Assembly: GCA_958348225.1 (NCBI GenBank)
Contig: CATVYG010000019.1
Coordinates: 1 to 41,910 of the forward strand
DNA length: 41,910 nt
Direction of reading: 5' to 3'
Origin: an uncultured Collinsella sp.
GTDB lineage: Bacteria > Actinomycetota > Coriobacteriia > Coriobacteriales > Coriobacteriaceae
The position numbers were made by a program, and so were the translations under genes. Shown one piece after another: positions 16,564 to 25,022 of the stretch (the first letter of the stretch is position 1; the number at the start of each line of letters is the position of its first letter). The notes beneath the pieces are model-generated. The model saw nothing but the letters and a program-made list of their open reading frames with translations, did not search any database and was not told the origin of the DNA.

Positions 16564-17843
16564 AGGTTTATCGTGAGTATCGGGGAACGTTTGAGCTGGT
16601 CGGAGAATTTGAGAGGGCCGACCCCGTAAACGAGACGTTTGCATATGATGAGGGATATCTTGAACGCGACGATGCTGCCGCACTCTCAGCTTCTCTTCCC
16701 TTGCGACATGAGCCATATGCCAGCAATGAGTTTTCGGCCTTCTTTTCGGGCATGCTTCCCGAGGGCCCGGTTCGGCATGAGCTGTCGATGCGTTTTCAAA
16801 TCCCCCAGTCAGACTATTTATCGATGCTCGAGCGTTTGGGCGATGAGTGCGTTGGTGCCTTGAGGTTTCTCGGCGATGAGAAATCGAGCTACGATCCGGG
16901 CTATCGTCCTCTGCAAGACGAGGATTTTGAGGCACTTTCTAAGGCGGAAGTGTTTGAGATTGCAAATGATATGCAGGATTCGAGGCTGTCGTTGGCGGGC
17001 GCTCAGTCTAAAACCGGTTGGTTTTTACCGCGCGGTAAAGATGCAAAAAAGGCCGGGTCGGGGGATTGGATGCTGCCGCTCGGCTCTGCCCCCTCGACTC
17101 ACATAGTCAAGATTGCTTCAACTAAACATCCGGATTTGCCGTTCAACGAATTAATTTGCATGACGGCAGCGTCTGCTGCTGGGCTTGAAATTGCCCGTTC
17201 AGAAGCTTCGGATACGATTCCTGGTGCGTTCTTTTCCGAGCGTTATGACAGAATCTGGAGCAATGAGCCGCCGTCGATGAGCGGATTCGATGTGCCTCTG
17301 AGGCTGCATCAGGAGGATTTTTGCCAAGCGGTTGGCTGGCCTTCGTATATGAAATACGAGACACGTCCCGATAGCTGCTATATGGCTCTTTGCGGCCGAT
17401 TGATAAGAGAGCAATCGTCTAACGTAATTGCTGATACTCAAATGTTCGCTCGTCAGGTAATGGTCGATTATGCGTTGGGGAATTGCGACTCGCATCTCAA
17501 GAACCATTCGTTTCTTTATAGTCCGAGTTGGCGGGAAAAGAGGTTGGCCCCTGCATACGATATTGTTTGCACGACGATAATGGGATACGACCATAATCTT
17601 GGGATTGATATTGGGGATCACCGGGTGATCGATGGGGTGACTCCTGAAGATTTCGAATTCATGTCTCAAGATTTGCATCTGCCACTCAAGATGATCAAGA
17701 ACATCGCGGCGGAAGTGGCTGAAGAGGTGTCTGCCCAGCTTGCAGAACTTGCCTCTGCAACCGGAGATTTGGGTCGGGTCGCTCTGAAAATTCAGACGGA
17801 TTCCGTTGAGAGAATGAGGGTTCTGGAGCAATTCTCAGCCTAA
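16554..17843 (+). CDS. hipA: HipA-like serine/threonine kinase toxin
   Basis: HipA of E. coli phosphorylates glutamyl-tRNA synthetase and drives cells into a dormant, tolerant state. This 429-residue protein is full length for the family. It has the N-terminal HipA subdomain (SAFFSGMLPEGPVR), the segment SLAGAQSKTG, which contains a serine (Ser146) at the place of the E. coli autophosphorylation loop, the catalytic loop GNCDSHLKNHSF with Asp312, and a metal-binding PAYDIV. All key residues are present, so it is probably active. Its codon use is less G/C-biased than that of the neighbours, which fits acquisition by transfer. A terminator follows immediately. Confidence 0.92.
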   Translation: MALKVYREYRGTFELVGEFERADPVNETFAYDEGYLERDDAAALSASLPLRHEPYASNEFSAFFSGMLPEGPVRHELSMRFQIPQSDYLSMLERLGDECVGALRFLGDEKSSYDPGYRPLQDEDFEALSKAEVFEIANDMQDSRLSLAGAQSKTGWFLPRGKDAKKAGSGDWMLPLGSAPSTHIVKIASTKHPDLPFNELICMTAASAAGLEIARSEASDTIPGAFFSERYDRIWSNEPPSMSGFDVPLRLHQEDFCQAVGWPSYMKYETRPDSCYMALCGRLIREQSSNVIADTQMFARQVMVDYALGNCDSHLKNHSFLYSPSWREKRLAPAYDIVCTTIMGYDHNLGIDIGDHRVIDGVTPEDFEFMSQDLHLPLKMIKNIAAEVAEEVSAQLAELASATGDLGRVALKIQTDSVERMRVLEQFSA

Positions 17844-17848
17844 AGCAA

Positions 17849-17880
17849 AGCGGGGCCACCGTAATGGTGGTCCCGCTCTT
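17849..17880 (+). terminator. terminator of hipBA
   Basis: A 12-bp stem with one G-T pair (AGCGGGGCCACC / GGTGGTCCCGCT) and a five-base loop starts five bases after the hipA stop. The tail CTCTTGG is only weakly T-rich. Confidence 0.7.
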
Positions 17881-17933
17881 GGAAGACTTGGGCACGTGGG
17901 CTTGCGCTCCGCGATGCGTTAGGCGTACGTTTG

Positions 17934-18371
17934 CTACTTCACGACCAAGATGTCGCAGTCGGTGTTGCGCAGCAGGAACGTCGAAATTGAACCCAGGAGT
18001 GCATACTTGATCGAGGACAGGCCACGAGCGCCGCAGAGCACCAGGTCGGGCTTGACCACGTCGAGCATCTCGTCTTTGAGCGTCTCGCGAATGCGGCCGG
18101 CGCGAATCATGACCTCGACCTCGGGAATGTCGGGATTGGCCTTGGCCTCTTCGAGCTGCTTGGCGATGGAGTTCTTAAATGCCTCCTCTAGGCCGTTGAC
18201 CAGATCGACCGGATAGGAACCGGCGCTCTCGAGTGCCGTGGAATCGATAACGTGGCCGATAATCAGCTTGGCGCCGTTGTTCGCGGCGACCTTGATGGCG
18301 CGTGCGAGCACAAAATCCTGCTGCTCAGTACCGTCGAGTGAAACAAATACCTTGGTGTAGCCCTCGTTCAT
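17934..18371 (-). CDS. universal stress protein, UspA family
   Basis: This 145-residue single-domain protein has the Usp fold signature. The N-terminal strand is KVFVSLDGTEQQ. The C-terminal nucleotide-binding loop is GARGLSSIKYALLGS, followed by STFLLRNTDCDILVVK, matching the G-2x-G-9x-G-S/T pattern of ATP-binding members. Usp proteins accumulate under starvation and stress; a specific partner cannot be named. AGGAGG lies five bases upstream of the ATG on the minus strand. It is monocistronic and transcribed away from uppP. Confidence 0.9.
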   Translation of the reverse strand: MNEGYTKVFVSLDGTEQQDFVLARAIKVAANNGAKLIIGHVIDSTALESAGSYPVDLVNGLEEAFKNSIAKQLEEAKANPDIPEVEVMIRAGRIRETLKDEMLDVVKPDLVLCGARGLSSIKYALLGSISTFLLRNTDCDILVVK

Positions 18372-18460
18372 GGTTTCCTCCTTGGTCTATCGCACGGGCG
18401 TGGGGCTCGTGCATCGGGCGGGCGCGGATGCGTGGCCGCCGGACACTTTATCTTGTTGCA

Positions 18461-18480
18461 GTTATACCCAAGGATTTGGG
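18461..18480 (-). promoter_or_regulatory. candidate uspA promoter with small palindrome
   Basis: On the minus strand TATAAC (18466-18461) could be a -10 box about 90 bases before uspA. It is directly preceded by the inverted repeat CCCAA-ATCC-TTGGG. On the plus strand GATAAT at 18553-18558 may serve uppP. Confidence 0.3.
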
Positions 18481-18618
18481 TTTGACCGCTCGCAATTCTG
18501 TGAACGGGCGAGTTTTTTGGTAAGGGTAGGCGCAGGCGCGCCGCCAACGGTTGATAATGGGACATCGCCCGCACCGTCCGCAGAACAATATCGGCGGGTG
18601 TCTAACGAGGGGGTCCCT

Positions 18619-19593
18619 TTGGATATCATCGAGCTTCTAAAATCTGCCTTCATGGGCCTGGTCGAGGGCATCACCGAATGGCTGCCTGTTTCGTCGACCG
18701 GTCACATGATCTTGGTGGACGAGTTCGTCAAGATGAACGTGAGCGAGACGTTCTGGAATATGTTCCTGGTCGTGATTCAGCTTGGCGCCATTTTGGCCGT
18801 CTGCGTCCTGTTCTTTTACGACCTCAACCCGTTTTCTCCCAGCAAAGGCAAGGAGGGTCGTCGCGACACCTGGGTGCTGTGGGGCAAGATTGTGCTCGGC
18901 TGCATTCCCGCCGCGGCGATCGGTCTGCCGCTTAACGACTGGATGGAGGAGCATTTCTACAATGCTCCCGTCGTGGCGCTGGCGCTCATTGTGTACGGCG
19001 TGCTGTTTATCGTGATCGAGAACTGGCGCGCGAACAAGCGCGACCAGGCCGCTCTTGCCGGTTCGTTTGGTTCGCGTGCCGTGGTGGCGGGCGGACGCCC
19101 CGCTGGTGCGCATTTTGCCACTCCCGCTGCGGCTGCCGCTTCAGACGATGACGATAACCTGGACTTTGGCTCCATCACTACGCTCGAGGATCTGAGCTGG
19201 AAGACCGCGCTGGGTATCGGTTGCTTCCAGGTGCTTTCGCTGATTCCGGGCACATCGCGCTCCGGCTCCACGATCATCGGCGGCCTGCTGCTGGGCTGCA
19301 CGCGCTCGGTGGCGTCTAAGTTCACGTTCTTCCTGGCTATTCCCGTTATGTTTGGCGCGAGCGCGCTCAAGCTGGTCAAGTACTTTATTAAGGGCGGCAC
19401 GTTCGGCACCAACGAAATCGCCATCCTGGGCGTGGGCTGCGTCGTCGCCTTTGTGGTGTCGCTCATTGCCATCAAGTGGCTTATGGGCTTCGTGCGCCGT
19501 CACGACTTTAAGTGCTTCGGCGTCTACCGCATCATCCTGGGCATCGTGGTGCTCGCGTACTTCTTTGTCCTGGAGCCTATGCTCGGCCTGTAA
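18619..19593 (+). CDS. uppP: undecaprenyl-diphosphate phosphatase UppP/BacA
   Basis: UppP removes a phosphate from undecaprenyl diphosphate to recycle the lipid carrier for cell-wall synthesis; high dosage gives bacitracin resistance. The membrane protein (324 residues) has both active-site motifs: EGITEWLPVSSTGH at 16-29 and PGTSRSGST at 210-218, within about eight hydrophobic helices. Residues about 140-190 form an extra Ala/Gly-rich loop with a DDDD cluster, which makes the protein about 50 residues longer than usual. The TTG at 18619 is chosen because GAGGGGG lies five bases upstream and the family motif starts about 15 residues later; the frame extends upstream but without family sequence. 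Confidence 0.93.
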   Translation: MDIIELLKSAFMGLVEGITEWLPVSSTGHMILVDEFVKMNVSETFWNMFLVVIQLGAILAVCVLFFYDLNPFSPSKGKEGRRDTWVLWGKIVLGCIPAAAIGLPLNDWMEEHFYNAPVVALALIVYGVLFIVIENWRANKRDQAALAGSFGSRAVVAGGRPAGAHFATPAAAAASDDDDNLDFGSITTLEDLSWKTALGIGCFQVLSLIPGTSRSGSTIIGGLLLGCTRSVASKFTFFLAIPVMFGASALKLVKYFIKGGTFGTNEIAILGVGCVVAFVVSLIAIKWLMGFVRRHDFKCFGVYRIILGIVVLAYFFVLEPMLGL

Positions 19594-19637
19594 CTTGGTT
19601 GACGCTGCGCGGTGGCCAGAGCGACAACTTGTCATTC

Positions 19638-19679
19638 AAAGGGGGCGGCATGACCAAAAGGTCTATGCCGCCCCCTTTT
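19638..19679 (+). terminator. intrinsic terminator of uppP
   Basis: A 14-bp stem AAAGGGGGCGGCAT / ATGCCGCCCCCTTT with inner GACC/GGTC pairing is followed by T. Between it and pcrA (19680-19926) only the -10 box listed next is recognisable. Confidence 0.88.
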
Positions 19680-19859
19680 CATGCCAATTTGTTCGCCCTG
19701 GCCGCCGCTCGCTACCGTGGCCATGACATCGGCGGTTCCGTGATTGTCAATAGATTGGTGCAAAGCAACCTGACCCCATTGCGCCAAATCCGCTGGGGCG
19801 GGTCTGACGGTGGCGCACGGAGTCGTGGTGTGATTTGCGCCGGTGTCCGCGCGGCTCGG

Positions 19860-19865
19860 TATACT
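19860..19865 (+). promoter_or_regulatory. candidate -10 box of pcrA
   Basis: TATACT lies 61 bases before the pcrA ATG. TTGCGC at 19835-19840 could be a -35, though the 19-base spacer is long. Confidence 0.4.
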
Positions 19866-19926
19866 GGTACGGCTCAAACTATGGCGCTGCCCGCAGGCGC
19901 GCCGTCCGTCAGATGAGGAGTCGCCC

Positions 19927-22827
19927 ATGACCCAGCCCCTGCCCTGGGAAAAGAACGCCGCGGTACCCGTGCCGCCCGCGCCGGAACCCGTGCCGCTCGA
20001 TGCATACACCGCCCCTGCAGCGCCGGAGCCCGAGCTCGTCCCGCTCGACATCTACGACGCTCCCGCGCCGGCGCCCAAGCCCGCCAAGCCGCTCGTCGAC
20101 ATTGACAGCCTTAATCCCGCCCAGCGCGAGGCGGTCCTGTCCACCGAGGGTCCGTTGCTGGTGCTCGCCGGCGCCGGCTCGGGCAAGACCCGCGTCTTGA
20201 CCTTCCGCATCGCACATATGCTCGGCGATCTGGGCGTTAAGCCTTGGCAGGTTCTTGCCATCACGTTTACCAACAAGGCCGCGGCCGAGATGCGCGAGCG
20301 TCTGGCGGCGCTCATTCCCAGCGGCACCCGCGGCATGTGGGTGTGCACCTTCCATGCCATGTGCGTGCGCATGCTGCGTGAGGACGCCGACCTGCTGGGC
20401 TATACCGGTCAGTTCACCATCTACGATGATGATGACTCAAAGCGCATGGTGCGTGACATTATGCAGGCGCTCGGCATCGAGCAAAAGCAGTTCCCCATCA
20501 ACATGATCCGCAGCAAGATCAGCTCGGCCAAAAACGCCATGATCGGCCCCGAGGACATGCTCAAGAGCGCCGATAGCCCCAACGATAAAAAGGCCGCGCA
20601 GGTCTACTTGGAGCTGGAGCGCCGCCTGCGCGCCGCCAATGCGATGGACTTCGACGACCTGCTCGTGCGCACGCTCGAGCTGCTGCGCACCCGCCCCGAG
20701 GTGCTCGACAAGTACCAGGAGCGCTTCCGCTACATTAGCGTCGACGAGTATCAGGACACCAACCACGTCCAGTACGAGATCGCTAACCTGCTGGCCGCCA
20801 AGTACCAAAACCTCATGGTCGTAGGCGACGATGACCAGTCCATTTACAGCTGGCGCGGCGCCGACATCACCAACATCCTGGACTTTGAGAAGGACTTTAA
20901 AAACTGCAAGACCGTCAAGCTGGAGCAGAACTATCGTTCCACGGGTCACATCCTGAGCGCCGCCAATGCCGTGGTGCGCCACAACTCGCAGCGCAAGGAC
21001 AAGCGCCTGTTTACGGCCGAGGGCGATGGCGAGAAGATCCAGGCCTTCCAAGCGAGCGACGAGCGCGACGAGGGCCGCTGGATTGCCGGCGAGATCGAGA
21101 AGCTGCATGCCAAAGGCACGAGCTATGACGATATCGCCGTGTTCTATCGCACCAACGCCCAGTCGCGTATCCTCGAAGATATGTTCCTGCGCGCGGGCGT
21201 GCCCTACAAGATCGTGGGCGGCACGCGATTCTTCGACCGTGCCGAGATCCGCGACGTCATGGCCTACCTCAAGATGATCGTGAACCCGGCCGATGAGATG
21301 AGCGTCAAGCGCGTCATCAACACACCGCGCCGCGGCATCGGCTCCACCTCGATCCAAAAGATCGAGCGGCTGGCGCGCGACAACCGCTGCTCGTTCTTCC
21401 AGGCTTGTGAGATCGCGTGCGCCGAGACCGGCATGTTTAGCGCCAAGGTGCGCAATGGCCTGTCGAGCTTTGTGTCGCTGGTGCGCGAGGGCCGCCGCAT
21501 GGACGGCGAGCTCAAGGACGTCGTCGAGACGATCGTCGATAAGACGGGCCTGCTGCAGGCTTTCCGCGCCGAGGGCACCATGGAGTCCGAGAGCCGTGCC
21601 GAGAACATTCAGGAATTCCTGGGCGTCGCCGCCGAATTTGAGGAGACGCACGAGGATATCGAGGGTACGCTCGAGAGCCTAGAAGAGCTGCGCGCAGCCG
21701 GTGTTGCCGACGTGCCTGCTGGCGCCGAGCCCGAGCCCGTCGTGGTGAGCGCGCCCGCGCCCGAACCGGGGCCATCTGCCCCGGCATCATCGTTTGAGGC
21801 GCTCGTCGGCGCGCGCGATGCCGCGGGCTCCAATCCGCTCGATAGCCTAGCCGCCCCGGCGCTCTCGCCGCAGGATGCCCTGGCCGCCGCCATCGCGGGC
21901 AACGCGTATGCCGCGTCGACGGAGATACCGGCGGGTGCCGTGCATGCCGACGAGATCGAGCGCACCTACGGTCCGCTCACCTGTAAGGCGCTACCGGCAC
22001 TCATGGAGTGGCTGGCCCTGCGCTCCGACTTGGATTCCCTGGCCGGCGAGACGCATGCCATTACCATGATGACCATCCACTCCGCCAAGGGCCTGGAGTT
22101 CCCGGCGGTGTTCGTGGCCGGCATGGAGGAGGGTATCTTCCCGCACGTGCACGACTTTGGCGGCAGCGATGACCCGGGCAAGCTCGAGGAGGAGCGCCGC
22201 CTGGCCTACGTCGCCATCACGCGCGCCCGTAAGCGCCTGTTCCTGACCTATGCGGCCACGCGTCGCACCTACGGCTCAACCTCTGCCAACCCGCGCTCGC
22301 GCTTCCTCAACGAGATTCCGTTTGAGGACATCGAGTTTAGCGGCATCGGTTCTGCCGGTTTTGAGGGAACGGGCTGGGAGAAGCGAGGCGACCGTCACGG
22401 CACGTTTGGCTCGGGTATGGGCTCGGACATGTATGGCGGCAAGGTGTTCGGTTCGCATACGCGCTCGACCGGCGGTTCCGGTTCGCGCGGCGGATCGAGC
22501 TTTGACGACTTCTTTGGCGGCAGCAGCTATGGGACCGAGCGCCATCGTGGGGTCTCGCCCGACGCCGGCCGTGTTGCCTCGACCTTTGGCTCGGGCTCGC
22601 CGCGAGCCAAAAAGCCGTCGTCCAAGGTGTCCCCGACGGTGGAGCGCAAGGTCGATCGCGCCAGCGCATCGCAGGACTTTGCCGCGGGCGATACCGTGAG
22701 CCACAAGACCTTTGGCACGGGTACCGTGATCTCGGTCGCTGGAGACATGATCGAGGTTCAATTCGAAAAGACCGGCCAGACCAAAAAGCTTATGAAGGGC
22801 TTTGCTCCGATCGTCAAGCTGTCGTAA
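19927..22827 (+). CDS. pcrA: ATP-dependent DNA helicase PcrA/UvrD
   Basis: This 966-residue superfamily I 3'-5' helicase acts in nucleotide excision repair and in removing RecA and stalled complexes. Motifs appear in order: LNPAQREAV (Q motif), GAGSGKT at 82-88, DEYQDTN, GDDDQSIYSWRGA, EQNYRST, TIHSAKGLEF and YVAITRARK. The end, from GDTVSHKTFGTG to FAPIVKLS, is the Tudor-like RNA-polymerase-binding domain of PcrA. Two features are unusual: about 55 Pro/Ala-rich residues before the Q motif, and a low-complexity Ala/Pro/Glu insertion near residues 591-678 within the 2B region. GAGGAG lies six bases before the chosen ATG. A structured repeat starts seven bases after the stop. Confidence 0.96.
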   Translation: MTQPLPWEKNAAVPVPPAPEPVPLDAYTAPAAPEPELVPLDIYDAPAPAPKPAKPLVDIDSLNPAQREAVLSTEGPLLVLAGAGSGKTRVLTFRIAHMLGDLGVKPWQVLAITFTNKAAAEMRERLAALIPSGTRGMWVCTFHAMCVRMLREDADLLGYTGQFTIYDDDDSKRMVRDIMQALGIEQKQFPINMIRSKISSAKNAMIGPEDMLKSADSPNDKKAAQVYLELERRLRAANAMDFDDLLVRTLELLRTRPEVLDKYQERFRYISVDEYQDTNHVQYEIANLLAAKYQNLMVVGDDDQSIYSWRGADITNILDFEKDFKNCKTVKLEQNYRSTGHILSAANAVVRHNSQRKDKRLFTAEGDGEKIQAFQASDERDEGRWIAGEIEKLHAKGTSYDDIAVFYRTNAQSRILEDMFLRAGVPYKIVGGTRFFDRAEIRDVMAYLKMIVNPADEMSVKRVINTPRRGIGSTSIQKIERLARDNRCSFFQACEIACAETGMFSAKVRNGLSSFVSLVREGRRMDGELKDVVETIVDKTGLLQAFRAEGTMESESRAENIQEFLGVAAEFEETHEDIEGTLESLEELRAAGVADVPAGAEPEPVVVSAPAPEPGPSAPASSFEALVGARDAAGSNPLDSLAAPALSPQDALAAAIAGNAYAASTEIPAGAVHADEIERTYGPLTCKALPALMEWLALRSDLDSLAGETHAITMMTIHSAKGLEFPAVFVAGMEEGIFPHVHDFGGSDDPGKLEEERRLAYVAITRARKRLFLTYAATRRTYGSTSANPRSRFLNEIPFEDIEFSGIGSAGFEGTGWEKRGDRHGTFGSGMGSDMYGGKVFGSHTRSTGGSGSRGGSSFDDFFGGSSYGTERHRGVSPDAGRVASTFGSGSPRAKKPSSKVSPTVERKVDRASASQDFAAGDTVSHKTFGTGTVISVAGDMIEVQFEKTGQTKKLMKGFAPIVKLS

Positions 22828-22834
22828 TCCCGGC

Positions 22835-22964
22835 GGACCTGGGCGGGCGTATGGGGCAACATCGCCTGCTCGGACAGTCCTGCGCAAGACGGAGGCCACA
22901 TTAAGTGGCCTCCTTTGCGTGCGGAACTCGCGATCGATGTTGCCCCATACGCCCGCCCAGGTCC
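22835..22964 (+). repeat. long hairpin element 1, 3' of pcrA
   Basis: A perfect 30-bp outer stem (22835-22864 with 22935-22964) encloses a 70-base core. The core begins CCTGCTCGGACAGTCCTGC and ends GTGCGGAACTCGCGAT. Its centre is an inner hairpin, GGAGGCCAC / GTGGCCTCC with loop ATTAA. Element 2 (23117-23249) carries the same core on the other strand, but its outer stem is unrelated. It starts seven bases after the pcrA stop, in sense orientation, and is followed by a terminator, so it should be in the pcrA 3' UTR. It could be a structured RNA element or a palindromic mobile repeat. Confidence 0.85.
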
Positions 22965-23050
22965 TTGGGTAACGTTGCTAGACGAACGTCGCTTTGCTCG
23001 TCCGCTTTTTGATCTGGAGAGCCGGGTGGGCTGATTTATAGATACGAGTA

Positions 23051-23095
23051 GGGGCTCCTCCGTTGATGAACGGGGGGAGCCCCTTGTTGCTTTTT
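23051..23095 (+). terminator. intrinsic terminator downstream of element 1
   Basis: Arms GGGGCTCCTCCGTT and AACGGGGGGAGCCCC pair with one bulged G and a four-base loop, followed by TTGTTGCTTTTT. It probably ends pcrA transcripts. The hairpin may also act on the opposite strand. Confidence 0.75.
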
Positions 23096-23116
23096 GATTG
23101 TCGTTACTAGCCAGAG

Positions 23117-23249
23117 GCTCGCCGGGACGGGGCGCGGGGGCTTGGTCGATCGCGAGTTCCGCACGAGCCGGAGAGCACTTAATGTGCTCTCCGTGCGAGC
23201 AGGACTGTCCGAGCAGGCGACCAAACCCCCGCGCCCCGTCCCGGCGAGC
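23117..23249 (-). repeat. long hairpin element 2, 3' of manA
   Basis: A 32-bp outer stem (23117-23148 with 23218-23249, one mismatch) encloses a core that, read on the minus strand, starts with the same 19 bases and ends with the same 16 bases as element 1. The inner stem is GGAGAGCAC / GTGCTCTCC with the same ATTAA loop. Relative to element 1, two inner base pairs have changed on both sides together. The single outer mismatch is C-A on the plus strand but a G-U pair in a minus-strand RNA. The element begins 17 bases after the manA stop in sense orientation. Confidence 0.85.
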
Positions 23250-23266
23250 GCTTGGGGACCGGTGAC

Positions 23267-24199
23267 CTAGAGGTGGCTGATGATCAGTTCCATCTTGCCT
23301 TCGAGGTCAATGGAGTTGACGGTGCTCGGGGCCAGCAGGTGGCTTCCCTTGTGGACGGGGTCGCCGCAGACGGTGCCTTCGCCGTCGATGACCGACAGGC
23401 ACATGAAGGGCCAGCGCTGGTCGAGGGTCTTGCTGCCGTTGACGCGCACGCGATCGACGGTGTAGCAGGGGTTGGACTCGAGCTTGGTCACGCCGTCGAC
23501 CTCGGGCGCGGTCACCGTGCCGTCGGTCGGAGCCTGAGCATCAAAGTCGATGCAGTCGAGGCTCTGCTCAATGTGCAGCGGGCGCAGCTTGCCATCGGTG
23601 CCGGGACGGTCGTAGTCGTACAGGCGATATGTCACGTCGCTCGACTGCTGCGTCTCCAAAATGAGCGTGCCGGTCTTGATGGCGTGCACGGTACCGGAAT
23701 CAATCTGGAAAAAGTCGCCCTTGTGAATCGGCAACACGTTGAGCATGTCGTCCCAACGTCCTTCCTCGATCATTTGTGCGGCCTCGGCGCGGTCCTTGGC
23801 ACGCTGGCCGACGATGATCGTGGCGTCGGGCTCGCAGTCCAGCACATACCAACACTCGGTTTTGCCCAGGCTACCGTTCTCGTGCTCGGCAGCGTACTCG
23901 TCGTTGGGATGAATCTGGATCGAAAGGTCGTCCTTGGCGTCCAGAATCTTAATGAGCAGCGGGAACTCCTTGCCCTCGCAGTTGCCAAAGAGCTCGCGAT
24001 GCTCGGCCCACAGCCACGACAGCGTGTGGCCGGCATACGGGCCCTCCGCAATCTGGCAGTCGCCGTTGGGGTGGGCCGAGATGGCCCAGCACTCACCGAT
24101 GGGGCCATCGGGAATGTCGTAGCCAAATACGGTTTCGAGCTGGCGACCGCCCCAGATCTTCTCGTGGAAGATCGGCGTCAGTTTAATCAAATCGGACAT
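23267..24199 (-). CDS. manA: mannose-6-phosphate isomerase, class I
   Basis: ManA interconverts mannose 6-phosphate and fructose 6-phosphate and needs zinc. This 310-residue protein is the short Gram-positive form. Zinc ligands are seen in IQIHPND (His), GKTECWY (Glu) and GTVHAI (His), and the N terminus KIWGGRQLE is typical. The second of two close ATGs (24199) is chosen because GAGGT lies six bases before it and directly abuts the first. The GntR regulator gene ends 73 bases upstream on the same strand, so the two may be one transcript. Hairpin element 2 follows its stop. Confidence 0.93.
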   Translation of the reverse strand: MSDLIKLTPIFHEKIWGGRQLETVFGYDIPDGPIGECWAISAHPNGDCQIAEGPYAGHTLSWLWAEHRELFGNCEGKEFPLLIKILDAKDDLSIQIHPNDEYAAEHENGSLGKTECWYVLDCEPDATIIVGQRAKDRAEAAQMIEEGRWDDMLNVLPIHKGDFFQIDSGTVHAIKTGTLILETQQSSDVTYRLYDYDRPGTDGKLRPLHIEQSLDCIDFDAQAPTDGTVTAPEVDGVTKLESNPCYTVDRVRVNGSKTLDQRWPFMCLSVIDGEGTVCGDPVHKGSHLLAPSTVNSIDLEGKMELIISHL

Positions 24200-24272
24200 A
24201 TTCATACCTCATTGTGTTGCGCGGGCGCTGCGTAAAACTGTTCAAAACGAGCGCCCGCATGACTGCAAAAAC

Positions 24273-24992
24273 CTATGCCAACGTTACGTTGTGCAACTCA
24301 AAGCGGTCGCCAACGTTGCGCGAGACCGAATACTCAAAGGCGGCGCCGCTGTCCAAAAAGCCAATCTGGGTGAGCTCGAGCAGGGGAGAGCCAGGCTTGG
24401 TGTCCAGGCGCTCGGCTTCTTCCTCGGTTGCTGCCACGGCGCGAATGGTACGGTGGAAGCTCGAAATTTTCAGCCCGCATTGCTCGCGGATGAAATGGTA
24501 GACCGATCCGTACAGGTCCTTCTTTTTCAGCCCCGGAATCAGCTCGAGGGGCATGTAGGTGTACTCGATAACGATGGGCTTCCCATCGGCCTGACGCACG
24601 CGCACGACGTGATAGGCAAAGTCATCCTCGGCAATTCCCAGCTGGGCTGCGATGTCCGCTGGTGGATTAACAATCGAGAAATCGTAGACCACCGAGGTCA
24701 CCTTTTCCCCGCGGTGCTCATACGAAAAGCCCTGGGCACGGTCGTTTTTGCCCTGGAAAAACGCCTGGCCGGGAAGTCCCGCCATGTCCTTAACGTAGGT
24801 GCCCGATCCGCGCCGGCTGGTAATAAGACCTTCCTCGGTGATTTGCTCGATAGCTCGTTTGACGGTGATTTTGGAAACGCTATAGAGCTCACAGAACTCA
24901 ACGACGGTGGGAAGCTTGTCGCCCGGTTTAAGAGCGCCATCCTCGATACTTCGACGAATATCTGCAGCTATCGCCTCGTATTTGGGAATCAT
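24273..24992 (-). CDS. GntR/HutC-family regulator with UTRA domain
   Basis: This 239-residue regulator has an N-terminal winged helix (YEAIAADIRRSIEDG, then LPTVVEFCELYSVSKITVKR and GLITSRRGSGTYV). The C-terminal UTRA ligand domain ends ELTQIGFLDSGAAFEYSVSR. UTRA proteins usually bind a phosphorylated sugar and release DNA. Divergent transcription from the beta-glucoside operon makes it the likely local repressor. AAAGGAGGT lies four bases before the ATG at 24992; the open frame upstream is spurious. TTGAGG and TATTCA with a 17-base spacer upstream could be its promoter on the minus strand. Confidence 0.9.
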   Translation of the reverse strand: MIPKYEAIAADIRRSIEDGALKPGDKLPTVVEFCELYSVSKITVKRAIEQITEEGLITSRRGSGTYVKDMAGLPGQAFFQGKNDRAQGFSYEHRGEKVTSVVYDFSIVNPPADIAAQLGIAEDDFAYHVVRVRQADGKPIVIEYTYMPLELIPGLKKKDLYGSVYHFIREQCGLKISSFHRTIRAVAATEEEAERLDTKPGSPLLELTQIGFLDSGAAFEYSVSRNVGDRFELHNVTLA

Positions 24993-25022
24993 GGAACCTC
25001 CTTTCCGACATATATGAATACA

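Noticed and set aside
22965..23116. A small RNA gene between the two long hairpins
   Set aside because: The only clear structure is the terminator hairpin; no promoter is seen.
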